A stretch of DNA of 64,000 nucleotides from Corydoras sp. C115 (Eukaryota > Chordata > Actinopteri > Siluriformes > Callichthyidae), in contig JAFMOC010000051.1 of assembly GCA_019802505.1 (NCBI GenBank), forward strand, positions 747,501 through 811,500, given 5' to 3'. The notes below the pieces were generated by a model that was not told the origin of the DNA, searched no databases, and worked only from the letters and a program-made list of their open reading frames with translations. A program made the position numbers and the translations under genes. This document shows positions 25,626 to 39,861 of this stretch, one piece after another (the stretch's first letter is position 1; each line of letters opens with the position of its first letter).

Positions 25626-26416
25626 CAGTACCAGTCAAATGTCTGGACACCTCCTATTGTATCAGTTCCACTTAACGTGAAGATGGACTTTGTAGCTCTG
25701 CAATACCAGACTATAGTCCATCTGTTTATGGACTACAGTACATACTGTCAACATCCCCTTTTTTTCTGTTCTCTAATGGTTAGGACCCCTATAGTGATGG
25801 ATCATTCTCAGCACTGCAGTGACCCTCACATCGTGGTGGTGTGTTAGTGTGATACTGCTGGACTGAGAGCATCTCATCAATTAAAACTGTCCAGTCACCA
25901 GCATACTGTGAGCACTGACCAATGACTAGACGAAGACTAGAGAAAATAAGAGTATGTGAAAATCAAATGACATCAGCTAGCCAAAGAAGTTCATGAGGAC
26001 ATAATGGGCAAGCATTGGTCCGATAAACAGGAGGTGCATGGTAAATATCTCTTGTTCACCAACTAACATACTAACAGACAACTCATCAGGCTGAATGAAC
26101 AGGAAAGGGTAACATCAACACGGCAAGCATCCAGTGAAAAAAAAACACAAAATCTGGATCAGTGAGCAGTGGGATAAATGTCATGAATTGGTTCCAGAAA
26201 ATATAATCCCTGCTCTGTGGTGCTACTATTGGGGTCCTGACCATTAGAGAACAGAGTAAAGGGGACGTACACAGTATGAAAAGTAGTCCACAAACAGATG
26301 GACTACAGTCTGGAATTGCAGAACTACAAAATCCATCTTTACAATAAGTGGAACTTAAAACATGGAGAATAAGTGGCGCAAAAAGGAGATGGAAACAAAC
26401 TTTTCGACTGATACTG
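25626..26416. mobile_element. MITE with ~200-bp terminal inverted repeats, full copy
   Basis: About 790 bp. The left end starts CAGTACCAGTCAAATGTCTGG. The reverse complement of the right end starts CAGTATCAGTCGAAAAGTTTG. The two arms stay alignable for about 200 bp (TTCCACTTA, AAGATGG, CTTTGTAG, CCATCTGTTT, TGGACTAC, CTGTTCTCTAATGGT). There is no coding capacity, as expected for a non-autonomous DNA transposon. Confidence 0.8.
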
Positions 26417-27189
26417 TAATTACACAGTGGTACCATGGTAGCTATATTTAAATAAAAAAAACACGCATCAGTTGTAATTGTGCAGTCATATTTCAAAGAG
26501 CAAGGTCATGAGACTAATCACACAAATATGCTTTTGGTTCACAGTTTCATGTCATGAACTTGCAGTGAACTCCTCCGTGTTGCACTGACACTACAGTATT
26601 TTTGTATGTTAGGCCTTAGCATGCTCTCTGAAATGAAGTTTGCCGTCATTTCTTTAACACGCTGTCACAATACACAGCTGCATGAATATTTTATTTAAAC
26701 ACATTTTATTTAAACTTGCATTGATATCTATTTTGATGCACAAAATCTGGGGTTGAATCTGCTGGGATTAATATAAATACAGATGCAAATAAAATGTGTG
26801 TACTCTGCAGGACATGTTTGTATACCAATGTCCAGAAAACAAATGTATTAGATTGTCTCCAAGTAGACTAAAATAGACTTTAATATGCACAATCAAAGTT
26901 TTTACAGTTAATTAAATAACAATGTGCACAGTGAAAACTGTCATTAGCTAAGTTGTTTACAGCAAATAGAACTATTCAGTTTATATTAGTTGCTGGATAA
27001 AGCAGACAAAAGCAGGCTGTAAGACTGCTGACTAAAGCCGGTCCTTAATGTCAGTGAAATACTGTTTTTGGCAATGCAGCTCCAATAAGATGGGATGAAA
27101 ACGCTAGTTTGGACCAGGATGAGTTCCGCTGCACCAGTGAACATATGTTTAGACTGATTAATTACCAATAACATAAGAAAATTTGCTCC

Positions 27190-27271
27190 ACTTATTTCCA
27201 TGTTCTCAGTTCCACATACTATACAGAGAAAATGGAGCAAGAAGAGGGAGACTTTAGACTGGTACTGTATG
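27190..27271. mobile_element. MITE fragment (right terminus)
   Basis: Terminal piece of the same long-inverted-repeat family: TCCATGTTCTCAGTTCCACA then ATGGAGCAAGAAGAGGGAGA and an end TTTAGACTGGTACTG. Confidence 0.6.
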
Positions 27272-29309
27272 TAAAGGTGCTGCAGTCATTCCTTTAAAAC
27301 CAAGTATAATTTGTGGATTAATAAAAATAGAAAATGCTTAAACAATCCCGGGTGATGTTCCGTAAATGAGTGGTGAATGTTTTAGAATCTGTACAAGCAT
27401 TTGGTTCTTTGCTCTTGCTACACTTCCTCAAGAAGAGCCTTGCACAAGGAATGGACCAAGATTACATTAATGTAACTATGTGGACTCCATGTAAGCGTTA
27501 TACAAATGTACTATACTGATATGTATCGTTATCTCCAACGAGATAAGGCATGTCATTTGACTACTGCACATTACCCATATAAAGATCCAATAAAAAAACT
27601 GGACTGATAAACATTAATGAAGTTTACACGGTTAATTGGTCCTAGAGTCCAAATGAAGTCATTCAGGTTGCCAACACAAACATCCTCAGCTAGAACAAGC
27701 CTTTGAGACCCAGTCTGCCAGAAGAAAAGAAAATAAACCAGCAGATCAGTCACTAAGGTGATGTCATCCCGATCTTGGTGGCTTTGGCGTCATGCATTCT
27801 GTTCTGGGCACCAGACTGAAACTCTGCCTCTCGACAGGCTCAGAAATTGGCATGAGGACTGAAGTCAGTTCAAGGCTATGTTGAGTTCAGCGACGCCTTA
27901 TGGACATTATGACACAGTTGACCTGAAATTCCTGTACATCTTACGCAGCTGACACATTGTCACATTAAACGTAATTCAATTGGACTCGATTAATGAGACA
28001 TGAGTAACTCACATAATAAAACTCGAAAATGACAAAATCCATGATGTAATATGAGCAAAACATCAAAACTCCCATTTTTAACCCAAGTGGATATGAATGA
28101 GCATATTATTCGGTTCAGGTGTTGCAAGTCTGAGTTCTCAAACTTCACACTCATAGTTTATTTTAAAAATACAAACATAAAACCCTTTTTTACCTTTCAT
28201 TTTTTTTTGAGTTTTTGGTTCTACAGAGCACAGAATTTACTTTTGCCCATTATGTCACTGACATTTTTAATATTTATGTTAGGAAGCAGAGATAAATTTA
28301 AAAGTACCCAGTACTTAACCCTCCACATTGTTCCGTTCAGTTCCATGCCAGTTACTAAGCAGTGTGTGATTGTTTATTCCATCACTGCAATACTAGAACC
28401 TCACACTTATGGCATCAAAATTGAAGAGACTTCTCAACTTATTGATCTTGTTGTTAATTGTTAATACTCAAATATTCCACACAGTGACAAAGTTTTTAAA
28501 CTATTTTTATACAATTCGGTCAGTTTTGTAACAGAAATGTGTAAAAGTGGATTCAAACTTGCTGAATGAGAAGTTCAAGATATAACATGCTTTATTTAAA
28601 TACCAAAACAATTTGCCTTAAAAGCAGTGCGCCAATTTTAGTCACCTTTTGAGGTGCAACAAATGAATTCCACCTTCCCTGACCAACATGGTGGCCAATT
28701 AAATTTTATACTAAAACACGAAAAGTTTTTAAAATTTAAATACTTACTTCCTTTAATTCTTACATAATTGTCCTTTTACATAGTATTTCATAATGTTCTT
28801 ATTCGCATCCTAATGTTTTCAACAAAACAAAGTAAAACCAAGACAACAACTGTGTCAATACACTGCGCCTCTGACAAAGAGCTTATTAATCATGATGAAG
28901 GAAGAGTCACTATGCCATAAAAATCAACACTGCATTCCATTAATAGAGATGGTGACAGCTGGCAATAATCCAGAGAGATAAAGTACTAGTCATTAACAAG
29001 TTATGCTATATCTGCTATTAGAGGCCTTAATGTAATCGTTCCTTCACTTGCTATTAATAGACAAGCTATTATAACTTATCATCAGAGTTATTTCAAGTGA
29101 GGCATTTCACCTATCATTAAACCTCATTTGAGTCATCCAACTTTAAAGCAATATCAACTGCAGCATGCCATAAAAAACCCAACCAGTTCTAAATAAAACT
29201 ATCCAAAGGTGTGATGTACTGGTGCATCGGTTAATTAGGAAAAGTACATGTAATATTCAGTTTGAACTTACAGGTTGGTACACTTTTGCATTGGTACTTT
29301 ATTCAGTTG

Positions 29310-29405
29310 ATCTGTTCCACTTACTATATAATTTATACCTTACAGATTCTCTACATACTTTGTTAGTCCTCCTTCCACTGTTCTCTAATAATCGGGACCC
29401 CCACA
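29310..29405. mobile_element. MITE fragment (degenerate arm)
   Basis: Words TGTTCCACTTACTATATAA, ACATACTTTGTTAGTCC and CTGTTCTCTAATAATCGGGA match one arm of the long-inverted-repeat MITE family. Confidence 0.5.
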
Positions 29406-30439
29406 GGATCACAACAGGGCAGCTAAAACTGACGTGGAGGTATAGAGTGGTTTGGTTTGTTTGGGAGTTTAATGTTGAGACCGCGTCAGTGTCTACCACC
29501 TGACAGGAGCAGTTGCAAAGGTTATCACACAGTTACCCATCAGTCTTTGAAAAGTGGGATAAAACCCAAGTACCTGGAATACACTCATGCAGGCACAGAG
29601 AGGACACACAGACTCCTGAGACCCTCATTCTGTGCTTCAGATGCACTAACTAAATACTAGTTTTTATATAATGCGTCCGCTTACTGTGCACTTTATTAGA
29701 CACAGCAACCTAATTGCTTGTTAAAATCAGAAACAGTAGCTCATTTGTTTGTGTCAGTCATCCTGTAATCCTTTGTCCAGTCCAGTGTCACCATGATGTT
29801 TACGAACTCCAGCTGCACAACTGTGCTGAGGATCATTCACTGTCCATATAGTACCTGCTCTGTGGTGGTTCTGTTGAAAGCTGTACCTATTTAAACGTGT
29901 GCAGATGCATGTATTAAAAGACTAGCTGCCTCCCAACATGTGGCCAAGTTAAAAGATTTTTTGCCCTGTTGACATAAAACAAGTCACACACTTAATGAAT
30001 TCCAGGTTTTCAGTTTGCTCCTTTGTTTTTACCATAATCTCTCACTCAGATTCTGCCTAAAGCATGGAATGCAACTTAACAAACACGTTCAACTTGATTC
30101 CACAGTAGCACATCTATATTTCATTGTGGAGCTGGTGACAGTTTAAAAAGGGACTCACACACCCTGAACACACCTGACATTTTAACTCTGTGTGACACAT
30201 GCTGGCATGTAAGGAATGTTATGATGTGAATTGCAGAGTGTGCATCTTAAACTCATGACATTCAGTTATCTTTGCTGTATGCTGGTCAGGTATGAGATCA
30301 CTGTATCTTACTTTATCTCACCGCATAGTATTACAATTGACAGGAACAGGCTCTTTAACTGACTGAAAAGTTTTAGACCAAGATGATTTCTGAATTTATC
30401 ATCTAAATACGAATGAAGATGGGTGACACCTCCACTTCC

Positions 30440-30740
30440 TAGGTTCGGAGCCGAACACAGGTTCTTTATGTGTCGATTCTACACGTCTTCCTTGTGCCTG
30501 TACAGTTTTCTCCGGGGGTCTCACAGGGTCTCCCACACACAAGACAGTTAAACTAGAGATGCTGTATTGTCACAACCTTTAAGGGGGTTATATATTAGAG
30601 CCAATGCAGTGTCAGTCCAATGCTTAAATAAATCGGAGGGTTGCATCAGAAAAGACATCTGGGGTAAAACTGTGCCAAGGTAAAAATGTGAATCTCCCCA
30701 GCTGTGATGACCTTGAATGGGAACAATCAAAAAGAAGAAG
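30440..30740 (+). mobile_element. Old DANA-like SINE
   Basis: A decayed plus-strand copy: GAGCCGAACACAGGTTC (B-box like), TCTACACGTCTTCCTTGTGC, TTTTCTCCGGGGGTCTCACA, then AGAAAAGACATCTGGGGTAA and GATGACCTTGAATGGGA of the 3' region. Confidence 0.6.
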
Positions 30741-33038
30741 CAATGAAGCATTACATGTTCATGCACAACCAATGGTGGTAATTGTATAATGCAAATATAG
30801 AAAGGTTCGCAATTTTTATTTCTCACTTTAAAAAGGTTTGAGAAAATATTGACATTTCTTACAAAATGCCTTTCTAATAAAATTATTTTAAGCAAACAAT
30901 TTATAAAAAAAATTAATAAATAAAGTAAAATTAATTAAATGTACGTTCCAAACCAAATGGTAAAAAAATACAAAAACTCAAACATCTATTTTCTGCCTAA
31001 TTTACCCAGCTGTCAAAATATGCTTTCAAAGATTTTATAACATTTGGTGGTGGATTCATCTCCGAATTTTAAAGCAACTACGACATGGCACAATGGGTTC
31101 TGGTTCTACCATCAGCAGTGCTGCTGACCTCAAACATTCAGCTGTCGTAGGCCGCACTGCCAAAAACATAGTAATAATGTATTAACATGTAGCTGTAGTT
31201 TCACCAACCTTATTAACACTGCAATGTCATTAGCAAAAAATTCTGGCAGACCACAGTGACACCAGATGGACTACAGTCAGTAACTGTGAATTAACCAAGT
31301 GCTACAATTCGGCCAAAAATATGTCCACTGTGTGAACTATGGCTGTAGCACACAAGCACAGCGCAACTTTGAACATGGCTGGAACTAATCACATAAGCAG
31401 CACAGAGAAGAGAAACACGTTTAAATAAATAAATACAAAATATTCACTAATGAAATGAGCAAAGTGTCAGATCTGTGAGGAGGAAAATTAAATAAACCTT
31501 AAATAAATATAAAAATTGTGGTTAGTTTGAAGGCAGTATGGAGATTGGACTCCGGGAGTCTACAAATCCAGGCCAATCACAGACTATTGATACATTTCCC
31601 AGAAGAACTCACAAAGATCAAGGTACGTTATAGTTTGCAAAGTCACAATGACACAAAGTGTCTGAGTGATTAAGAACCAAATGCAGACTGGTATAGCTGC
31701 TGTCATGTCACGGTCATCTCTCCACTCTGTATGTCTCGTCCCTGCTCATTAGTTAAACCTCCCGTAGGTACATTAATTACCTTAAATTACTCTTTAATGC
31801 CCCCCCACACAGCAACATCGATTCCTCTACACTCCAGTCACTATAATCTTATAGACATCTGCATTTTATAACCTTGTATGCTGGTCCTCAATCTGGAAAA
31901 TCTGAAAACATCTTCATTAATCACCACGTGTCAAACCTTGATGACGAGATGGAGCCATTTTCAGGAATGTAACAAATATTCCAAACAGTGGCACTTGAGT
32001 AAAATATCTAATCTGTGAGCAACAAAGACCTTTCCAAGAACTTCTAATCTTACTGATCTCAGCCTCACTCTTCATCAATAGAGCGAAAAGAAAAAAAAAA
32101 GCAAATCTGTCATCAGTACATCAAGGTCTTAGTGACTAAACACAAATATATTGTTGGCTTTAATCCTCTAGAATTATTTAACTAAACTTTATTTGTAGAA
32201 ACTCAAACATTATTTAGGGTTTAATAAGTTTTGGTATATTTGAGCTACAAAACCACCAGTTTTTTTCAATTAATGAAAGTTAGAGAGAATAGAAACAACA
32301 AAAAGTAGAACGTAAAATCTAAGAACCTACATGTCAGACTGAAAGATATCAGCAGAAATGTTCCAAGTCATTGAACGACTATTGTTTTCTATACATGCCA
32401 ACAGAGTTTATCATTAGTGCCATCCCTAGTCCTCATACCCTTAGGCTCCTACACCCAAATATTAGTATTTTATTTACACTGAATACTTAATCGCCTTTGA
32501 AAATGATCACAATGGCATCGCAAATAACCATCACCCCCCCCCACACACACACACCGCATGCCACAAGAATGCATACCTCCATGTTCAATGAACATCTGAA
32601 TGTCATTATTGCTGTAACTGGGTTAACATGACTAGAAAGGCCAGGTCAAATATTTAATATGCCATTCATCTCCAGCATCGACTGCTTTGGGCTAAATTCC
32701 AAACAGCTCCCCAGAGAGCATGTGATACACCACATGGGGTGTGTAAGAAACAGGAAACACAAATCCACTTGGTATTCAGATGATTTAAGAGAATGGTCCC
32801 AGGTAACATATAGCACAATGAACAGCAAAATAATAAACATCACAAAAATCTCTATATTTTTTACAGAGTCAAACAATAGAAGGTATTTTTAATAAAGCGC
32901 ACCTCAACCCCCTACATCGTAGGATTTACAAAGGCATAGTAGTCTACAGAACAGACAATAGAGTGTTGAGATCCAAAGATTTGGGTCAACAACTAGTAGA
33001 TCTTGTCATAATTTCCTACCCCCCCCCCTCCATCCATA

Positions 33039-33502
33039 TAGTAAAAGTCATAAGTTTGGACACACCCCTTTTTCCTTGTTCTCAGTTCCACATTCCGTAA
33101 AGATGGACTTTGTAGCTCTACAATTCCATCTGTATGTGGACTACAGTACATACTGTGTTCGTCCCCTTTACTCTGTTCTCTAATGGTCAAGACCAGAATA
33201 GTACAGGTATTATTTGGTGGGTGCATTATTCCTATCCCAGCAGTGTCACTTAGGCGGAGAACTACAGCAGCACTGTGCTGAAATAAAACCCCCTTATCAC
33301 ATCAGTGTCACTGCAGAACTGACAATAAACAATCCACCACCCAAATGATACCTGTTCTGTGACCATTAGAGAAAAGAGAACCAACAGGGGACTTGACAAA
33401 AAAAAAATATATTTTATAACTACAAAGTCAATCTATAAGATAAGAGGAGGGGATAGACAATGGAGCAAGAAGGGGGCGTGTCCAAACTTTTGACTGGTAA
33501 TG
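33039..33502. mobile_element. MITE (long inverted repeat family), near-complete copy
   Basis: The left arm begins AGTAAAAGTCATAAGTTTGG then ACACACCCC. The right arm ends GGGGGCGTGTCCAAACTTTT then GACTGGTAATG. The internal inverted words are shared with the 25.6-kb copy. It is shorter (464 bp) and has a central CAGCAGTGTCACTTAGG region shared with the 16.7-kb copy. Confidence 0.75.
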
Positions 33503-34989
33503 AATGTGGTATAATTATACAACTGGAATATTGCTACATAAAAAGGGAGGTGCTTAAAAATTTAAACACTAAGCAGAAAACAGTTGTTTGTATAAAACGT
33601 TACAGACCTGTTTTGAGTTCAGAGTCAAACTTGTCAAACCCTATCAATCACGGAAAGCAAAACTACTCAGCCAGTGCAATGCAAGTGAAAAATGCAAACA
33701 GCACAGTCAAGAACTGAAGCTGAAAGCAAACAAGAAAAAGAACTCTAAAGCACCATTGGGCAATACATTTTCTCAGAAGGCCTTTGAGAAATTGGAACTG
33801 TGGAACGCTGAACCAATAGACCGAACACCAATCACAACAACATTTATATTTTATTTTTACCTTTTACCCCTTGCATATCAGACAGGAACGACCAAAGGGC
33901 CTGGACTGTAAAAAACTGAGGACTACTCTAAAGTCAGAAATCACAGAGTGGACTGAGTATTCTCTATATTAGGTAGGTACATTTTAAGATTTCCATGTTG
34001 CTACATTTTGTTCTAGTTCATCATCATTTGTTCCACTAATTATACAAAGTCATTTGTTTATTCTAAAATTACATATGGTAGTTAATCAGATTATTTAGAT
34101 ATTTTAATAGTATATTGTCTCAAAGCAGCTTTACAGTATTCCAAGCTTGGACCCTTAAAGTGCAAGCCGACAGAGGCAGGACAATGTTGTTGGAAACAAC
34201 CTTGGAAGGACCAAGACTCAGCGTGGGACTCATTAACAGTGCAGGACACCAAATGTACAGTGTGTGAAAATATCAGGTGGCTATTTTTCCAAAATTAAAA
34301 AAATTTATTCCTGATGTACACCAAGTGGCTTGTGAGTGTATTTTATAAAATAATAATATAAATGCAATGTCCTGTAACAAATACTATTATCTATAAAGAC
34401 AGGGCCCAGATTTATATTGTGAAACATCATGGTTTGGGGAATTCATTAAAATCATCAGTCCAGGCAAATGTAATACGAGTTGACTTTTTCTTATTTTGTA
34501 AACTTGTGAAATTTTGTAAACTTAATGTAGATACAACACCCTGTATTTGTGTGTGTGTATGTACATATATATATGAGGGATATATCTCTCTACTAATGTG
34601 GGTCCTTAAGCAAGACCCTTTAATTATCATTTCTCCAGAGTGCTGTATGGCCAACCTTGTGTTCTGACCCCAACCATCAAGTACAGTATGTACAAATGCA
34701 GTACTGTATTGTGTGTTTGTGGAAAACACATTGACTATGTGAGATTAACATAACCCTGTTAAAATGTGAAAGCCAATTACTGCACAGATTTCTTTCCACA
34801 TTATGTAAGCACCTGTGTTGTCTGCCAGAGTACGTCCCAAATGTCAGATGGTTTGGCTCAGATTGGGGTTTAAGCACATTTAACATGGTGGCTTGCAGTT
34901 CTGCCAGTCTGAAGACAAATTTCCGACCAAGCTACTAAGGTTGATGACTTTACATGAAGCGATTTTGCTGACATTATTTAATCTACTAG

Positions 34990-35560
34990 AACATTCTGAA
35001 TAGGCATTTTAATAGATACCTGCCTTTACAACTGGAGCTTCTCTAAATCCAGAGCACAGAAAAAAACAGAGCAAGTTTTCAACGAACAAGAAATGGTCAT
35101 TACTGCCAAAGCTCACGCTCCATTTCGAGTGCATGACTTGTGGATTCTTAGGGTCAACCGCCCACAGCAGATGATCACTTTGAGTGCCATTGCTGTCTAA
35201 CAGAAAAGCATGTCTTCAGAGAGCAAAAGAAAAAAATCATTCCTATGTCAGACGAATCCAGATTTTGATGAAAGCAGAATGAAACCTTTTCAGTAAGGTG
35301 TCAACAATTCAGACTGGTGGACATGGACCACTGATGTGTGGAATGTTTTCTGAAGTTTTCTAAAACCTGTATACTGATGTTACAACAGTGGATATAGACT
35401 TTAACATTGTTGCCAACCAAGTTCGTCTCTTCAAAGCAGCTGTTTACCCCTATGGCAGAAGGGCGGGAGCACGACAATACACCATGCCACAGCGGCTGAA
35501 TAGCAACAAAACGAGTTTTAGGCAACATGACAGTGAGTTTTCCGTTAAATTAGTGGTAAC
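34990..35560 (+). mobile_element. Tc1-like transposase remnant (copy 5, different subfamily)
   Basis: Plus-strand translation gives pieces such as TDVWNVF, a block near 35388 with IVANQVRLFKAAVYPYG, and ATACACCATGCCACAGCG, matching the order of a Tc1-type DDE transposase (target-strand region, then QDNAPCH-like). Stops and frame shifts break it throughout. Confidence 0.6.
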
Positions 35561-36129
35561 AAGATATAATTAGTACACATGGGCCCATGTTCCTGCAGAA
35601 CCATTTTTAAGACCTAAATTAATGTATGCCATGAATTTGGGGTCTGAAAGCCATGTTTAACGTGTTCAAAATGGTCAAGATGGGTTTTTGCCAGAAATTA
35701 TAGAAACAATGCATGGTTTCATATTTATTAAAACTAAACATGAAATAAAATTTTGTTATCGAAAAAAGACAACGCAGGTCTTTTGTCGAATTAACACAAA
35801 ATACTTTTTATAACACATTTTTTTGTGTGAGTACATTAGAGTACATATTCATATAAATTTAAAAGTATACTCGCATTATCCCATAAGGACAAAGGAAAGA
35901 GACAATTTATTTTGTGTTCTGTGCGAGATTCCCCACTTAGTCTAAAAGTTTGACTATCAGCATAATACATATTTTTCTTATAAAAATGTCATCATGACGT
36001 GTGCTCTTAAGATGAATTAATTGTAATGTTTTTAATCCAATTACTTGTCATCACAACACCCTAACAACTGAGCTACCACACCCACACAGCAAGTTAGAGT
36101 CTGCTATTTAAAGACGTAGTACTTTTATT

Positions 36130-36540
36130 AGAAATGCACAATATACACATAAGTATTGGGACACCTACACAATACAGGAGGTCTCAATTATATACCTTTC
36201 AAGGCCGTCTACCATTTGCATCTATAAAAGCAGAAATTCTTGCCTATTTATCCAGAGAATTATTAGTGAGGTCAGACACTGAAGTTGGGCAAGAAAGCCC
36301 GGCTTACAATCTCTGCCCCATGTCAGAGACAGTTTGGGCCTGTCCACATCCTTCACATCAAACTCACCAACTGTGTTTATGGTTCTGGCTTTGTGCATTG
36401 AGGCATAGTCAATGCTGAAACAGAAGAGGGCCTTCCCAAAATTGTTCCCACAAATTTTAAAGTACATTATTATCCAAAATGCACACTTTTATACATCAAG
36501 AGGTGAGTCCTAATACTTTTTACCTCATGTAGTGCACATA
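36130..36540 (-). mobile_element. Tc1-like transposon remnant (copy 4) with terminal words
   Basis: The left end ACATAAGTATTGGGACACCT and right end GTGAGTCCTAATACTTTT form a short inverted repeat. Between them are GTCAGACACTGAAGTTGGGC and GGGCCTTCCCAAAATTGTTC of the common transposase complement. It has the structure of an internally deleted Tc1-like element. Confidence 0.75.
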
Positions 36541-38605
36541 TTATACTAATTAGGATACAACAGAAGACCCTGGCTCTTTGCGTAATAACTCTATTATTTA
36601 GAACTTTACTGAGCAGGACCTTGAGCAAAGTTTTGTGTGGGAAATTGTGGCCACCAACCAAAAAACCTAGTAATTTATGCTTTCTTTCAAGTGCTCGATT
36701 CAGACACGCTGTCCCCGTTTTCCCGTGCATGTCAGTACAAAGTACAGTGCTGTTTTGCGTGGTCACAACATTCCATCAGATTCTGTCCCAAATACAGCAC
36801 ATCCTCACAAAGAGCGCCATTGTCTCCGCAGACATCAGAGCCGAACTGCCCGGAACGTCCACCACTGCTGCAGTGGCCTGTATCATACAAAGAGGCTGAG
36901 AAACACTGCTGATGAACAGATAAGCGAACTTTCTCGGGCTGAACCCATGTCGCCACTTGACGCCCGTTTGGCGCACGATTCTATACATTCAGTCTCACAC
37001 ACAAAAGCCCACACTCTTGAAGATGACATGAACAAGACTCACATTCATAAAGAAAGGACAGAATGAAAGTCTGAATGGCTTTTTTTATCAACTAAAACAG
37101 TATTTTCTTTCTCTGAGAAAAAGCTCTGCGTATATAATGACATACTATCATTCATAATCATTCTGATGAATTCATCAAGCAAGATGCTGAAGAGGCCATG
37201 ATAAGACTCTTGGTGACTGTGTGTATTATAGCGAGGAAAGTCAAGTCACACTGGACTGATTAAGGCAGCAGTAGTTTGTGGAAGTGGGCATGTCCTAAAG
37301 CTAAGCAGATAAACAGGAACAGATGACAAGAGATGAAAGCAAAGTGCACATAGAAAAAGAGAAAAAGGGTGAAACCGCAATAAACAGACAACAACAAAAC
37401 AATTTAATGTCTTACACAAACTACATGTTTCGTTGCTAAACCAGCTCTTAGTGACTCTTCCATAAAACAGAATTTCCTCTTTCTCTGAATGTCATCCACC
37501 ACTTCTTTAAATCTGTGAACAACCAAAGTCTGTACTGTTAATCTACAAACACACACATGCTTACCCTCTACATAAGTATTGTCACACATGCCCATGTGGT
37601 TTCACCTGGAATGAGCGCAGTCTGTTAAAATCTTTAATAAACCTCCAGTCTGTTGGTCATTTGCAGCATGTGACACTGGGATTCCTGTGGTTAACTTTAT
37701 TACTGCAATAAATTAATGCTGGGTTCCTGAAATAGATGGGAAGTAGATCTTACTAAACCTTTGAAATATTTGGTGTAATGCTCAGGCTCTACCAGATCCT
37801 GTTCTAGGTCTTTATCAGTTCAAGTGATTTCGAGTTTACAGGATTGTTTTTTACAAATACGTAAAAAAGCAAAAGACCCACAGACCTGACTGCAAACTAT
37901 TCGATTTTAAAATTATATATATAAACACATTGTATACACACACAGAGTACACACACTGTACACACACACCCCTTTCTCACCCTGTACACACCAAATTTAC
38001 ACCCCTATACTGTATATGTTCATGTGTGAGCTATATGTAGCCTTTCACACTTTCACTAATTCTGTGTTTGTACTATTGATGCAGATATGGAACTGAATTG
38101 TGGTTGCGCCGATCAGAACTTCTTACTTCTTTATAATTTGAATTGAAGTTTTTAAATAAACGATTTGGGTTTGTTTTCAGTTGTTAACCTGGTGAGGACA
38201 CATCTGCACCTTTACTCCATCACACTAAGCCTTGCGCTTCAGGTTAATTTTTTACTTGTTCTTTTTGAATTACACCGAGGTCACTGGATGTCAAGCTGCC
38301 TGTGTAAAAGTCACTAGGTGACACTTCTGTAGGTCACGTCCTCTGTTGTTTAACCAATCAATCAGTCAGTCACCATAAAGCCGTGCACAGTGCTGTTTGC
38401 ACTGTTCCATCTGGCAATATTTTAATGGCATATTTACAAACGTATGTGAACACCTGATTATTAATCCTGTTAATATAACAGTCACCATTACTGTTTGAAC
38501 TACAGCCCTATTCTCCCCTTTTATGGTTCTAAAATGTTTAAAATGCAGAACCTGACTTTTAACTAAAACTGCCAACTAATTTACCCTAACTAGAGAGATC
38601 ATATG

Positions 38606-38915
38606 CTGGGTGGCACAGTGGTGCAGGGGTTTGCATCAGATTCAATTTCTGGTACACCATCTGTATGGCGTCTGCATGTCCTCCCTGTATCTGCATTGGT
38701 TTTTGTTGCCAGGGTCTTCAGTTTCCTTCCACATCTGAAGGTAAACTGAATACACGTTTACTAGCTACTGGGGTGAATGTACTCTTAGTGCTAGTCCCAA
38801 GGCCTGGTCAATAGGAAGGCTGCATTAGGAAGTGTATCTGGTGTAAAATTGTGTAACGTCAAATAGACAGATCTTCTCCGCTGTAGTGCCCGCAATAGGA
38901 AAGAGCTAGAGGCAA
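38606..38915 (+). mobile_element. Old DANA-like SINE
   Basis: Starts GGGTGGCACAGTGGTGCAGG (A-box type), followed by GTCTGCATGTCCTCCCTGTA, CAGTTTCCTTCCACATCTG, and the 3' part GTGTATCTGGTGTAAAATTG with CCGCTGTAGTGCCCGCAATA. It is well diverged from the younger SINE family seen at 45-63 kb. Confidence 0.65.
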
Positions 38916-39828
38916 AGAGGAGATGATTGCGAGCACACGTTTTATTAATGATGTAATAGACAGCAAACTTTTTACAAATAACCACTAAATCCTCTTTATA
39001 TTTATCTACATCTTTTTCATCATATTTGTATTTTATTATCTTTTCAAATCCTAAAAACTCCACAAATGCTGAAGTTACATATGAGTTTTTCCATCATAAC
39101 TGAACGTTAATATATTCACTTTTGATGTTAATGGTTTGAGTAATGCACATTTTCCTGAATCCCACAGCCAATTATGTTTTAAGTTATAAAAAATCAGTAC
39201 AGCAAAGAATAACGCTTAAACGCTCGGTGAACACACTACACTCTAAAACCAATAACTTTGTAATTCAACCATTTACCAGAATGAAAACAGATGAAACTAA
39301 TCGCCTTGAAATGCATCAGAGGAAAAAGCTGTCTAAGCCATGCAACTGAAGAAATTCTGGACATTTTTTAAGTTTTATAACACATTACCATAACAGAGCA
39401 ATAATCAGGGAAATGTATCCGACCTGACTGACTTTTGGTTTAATTGACCTCTGCAGAAGTGAGTGCTAACTTTCAAAACATAAAAGTTGTATGAAAACTG
39501 ACCCAGGAAATCCTTAATTACCACACTTTGTGCTTCCAATAATTACCAATGCACAACTCACTCACTCGCACACTGATCAATTCAGCCCAATAAGATAGAC
39601 CCAACAACAGCACTATGGATTTATGTAAAGAGGCCTGCTGTTTTGACTTCATGCCAAAGAAAATCAATTAGGTGACTATATAATGAGGACATGACGACTT
39701 GCTACTGAAACTAGACAAGTACATTTGTCACTACTAATGACTGATTCCTCATTGCCCAATACAGTGTGCATTGTGAACACCATATCATAGGAGCCCTGGT
39801 AAACCCTGGGTCAAACATCATACAGAGC

Positions 39829-39829
39829 A

Positions 39830-39861
<32 letters not shown>
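39829..39861. repeat. (ATC)n microsatellite
   Basis: Eleven uninterrupted ATC units in adcy6 intron 3. Confidence 0.95.

Noticed and set aside
39829..39861. (ATC)n as a coding repeat
   Set aside because: It lies deep in an intron with no surrounding open frame of interest.
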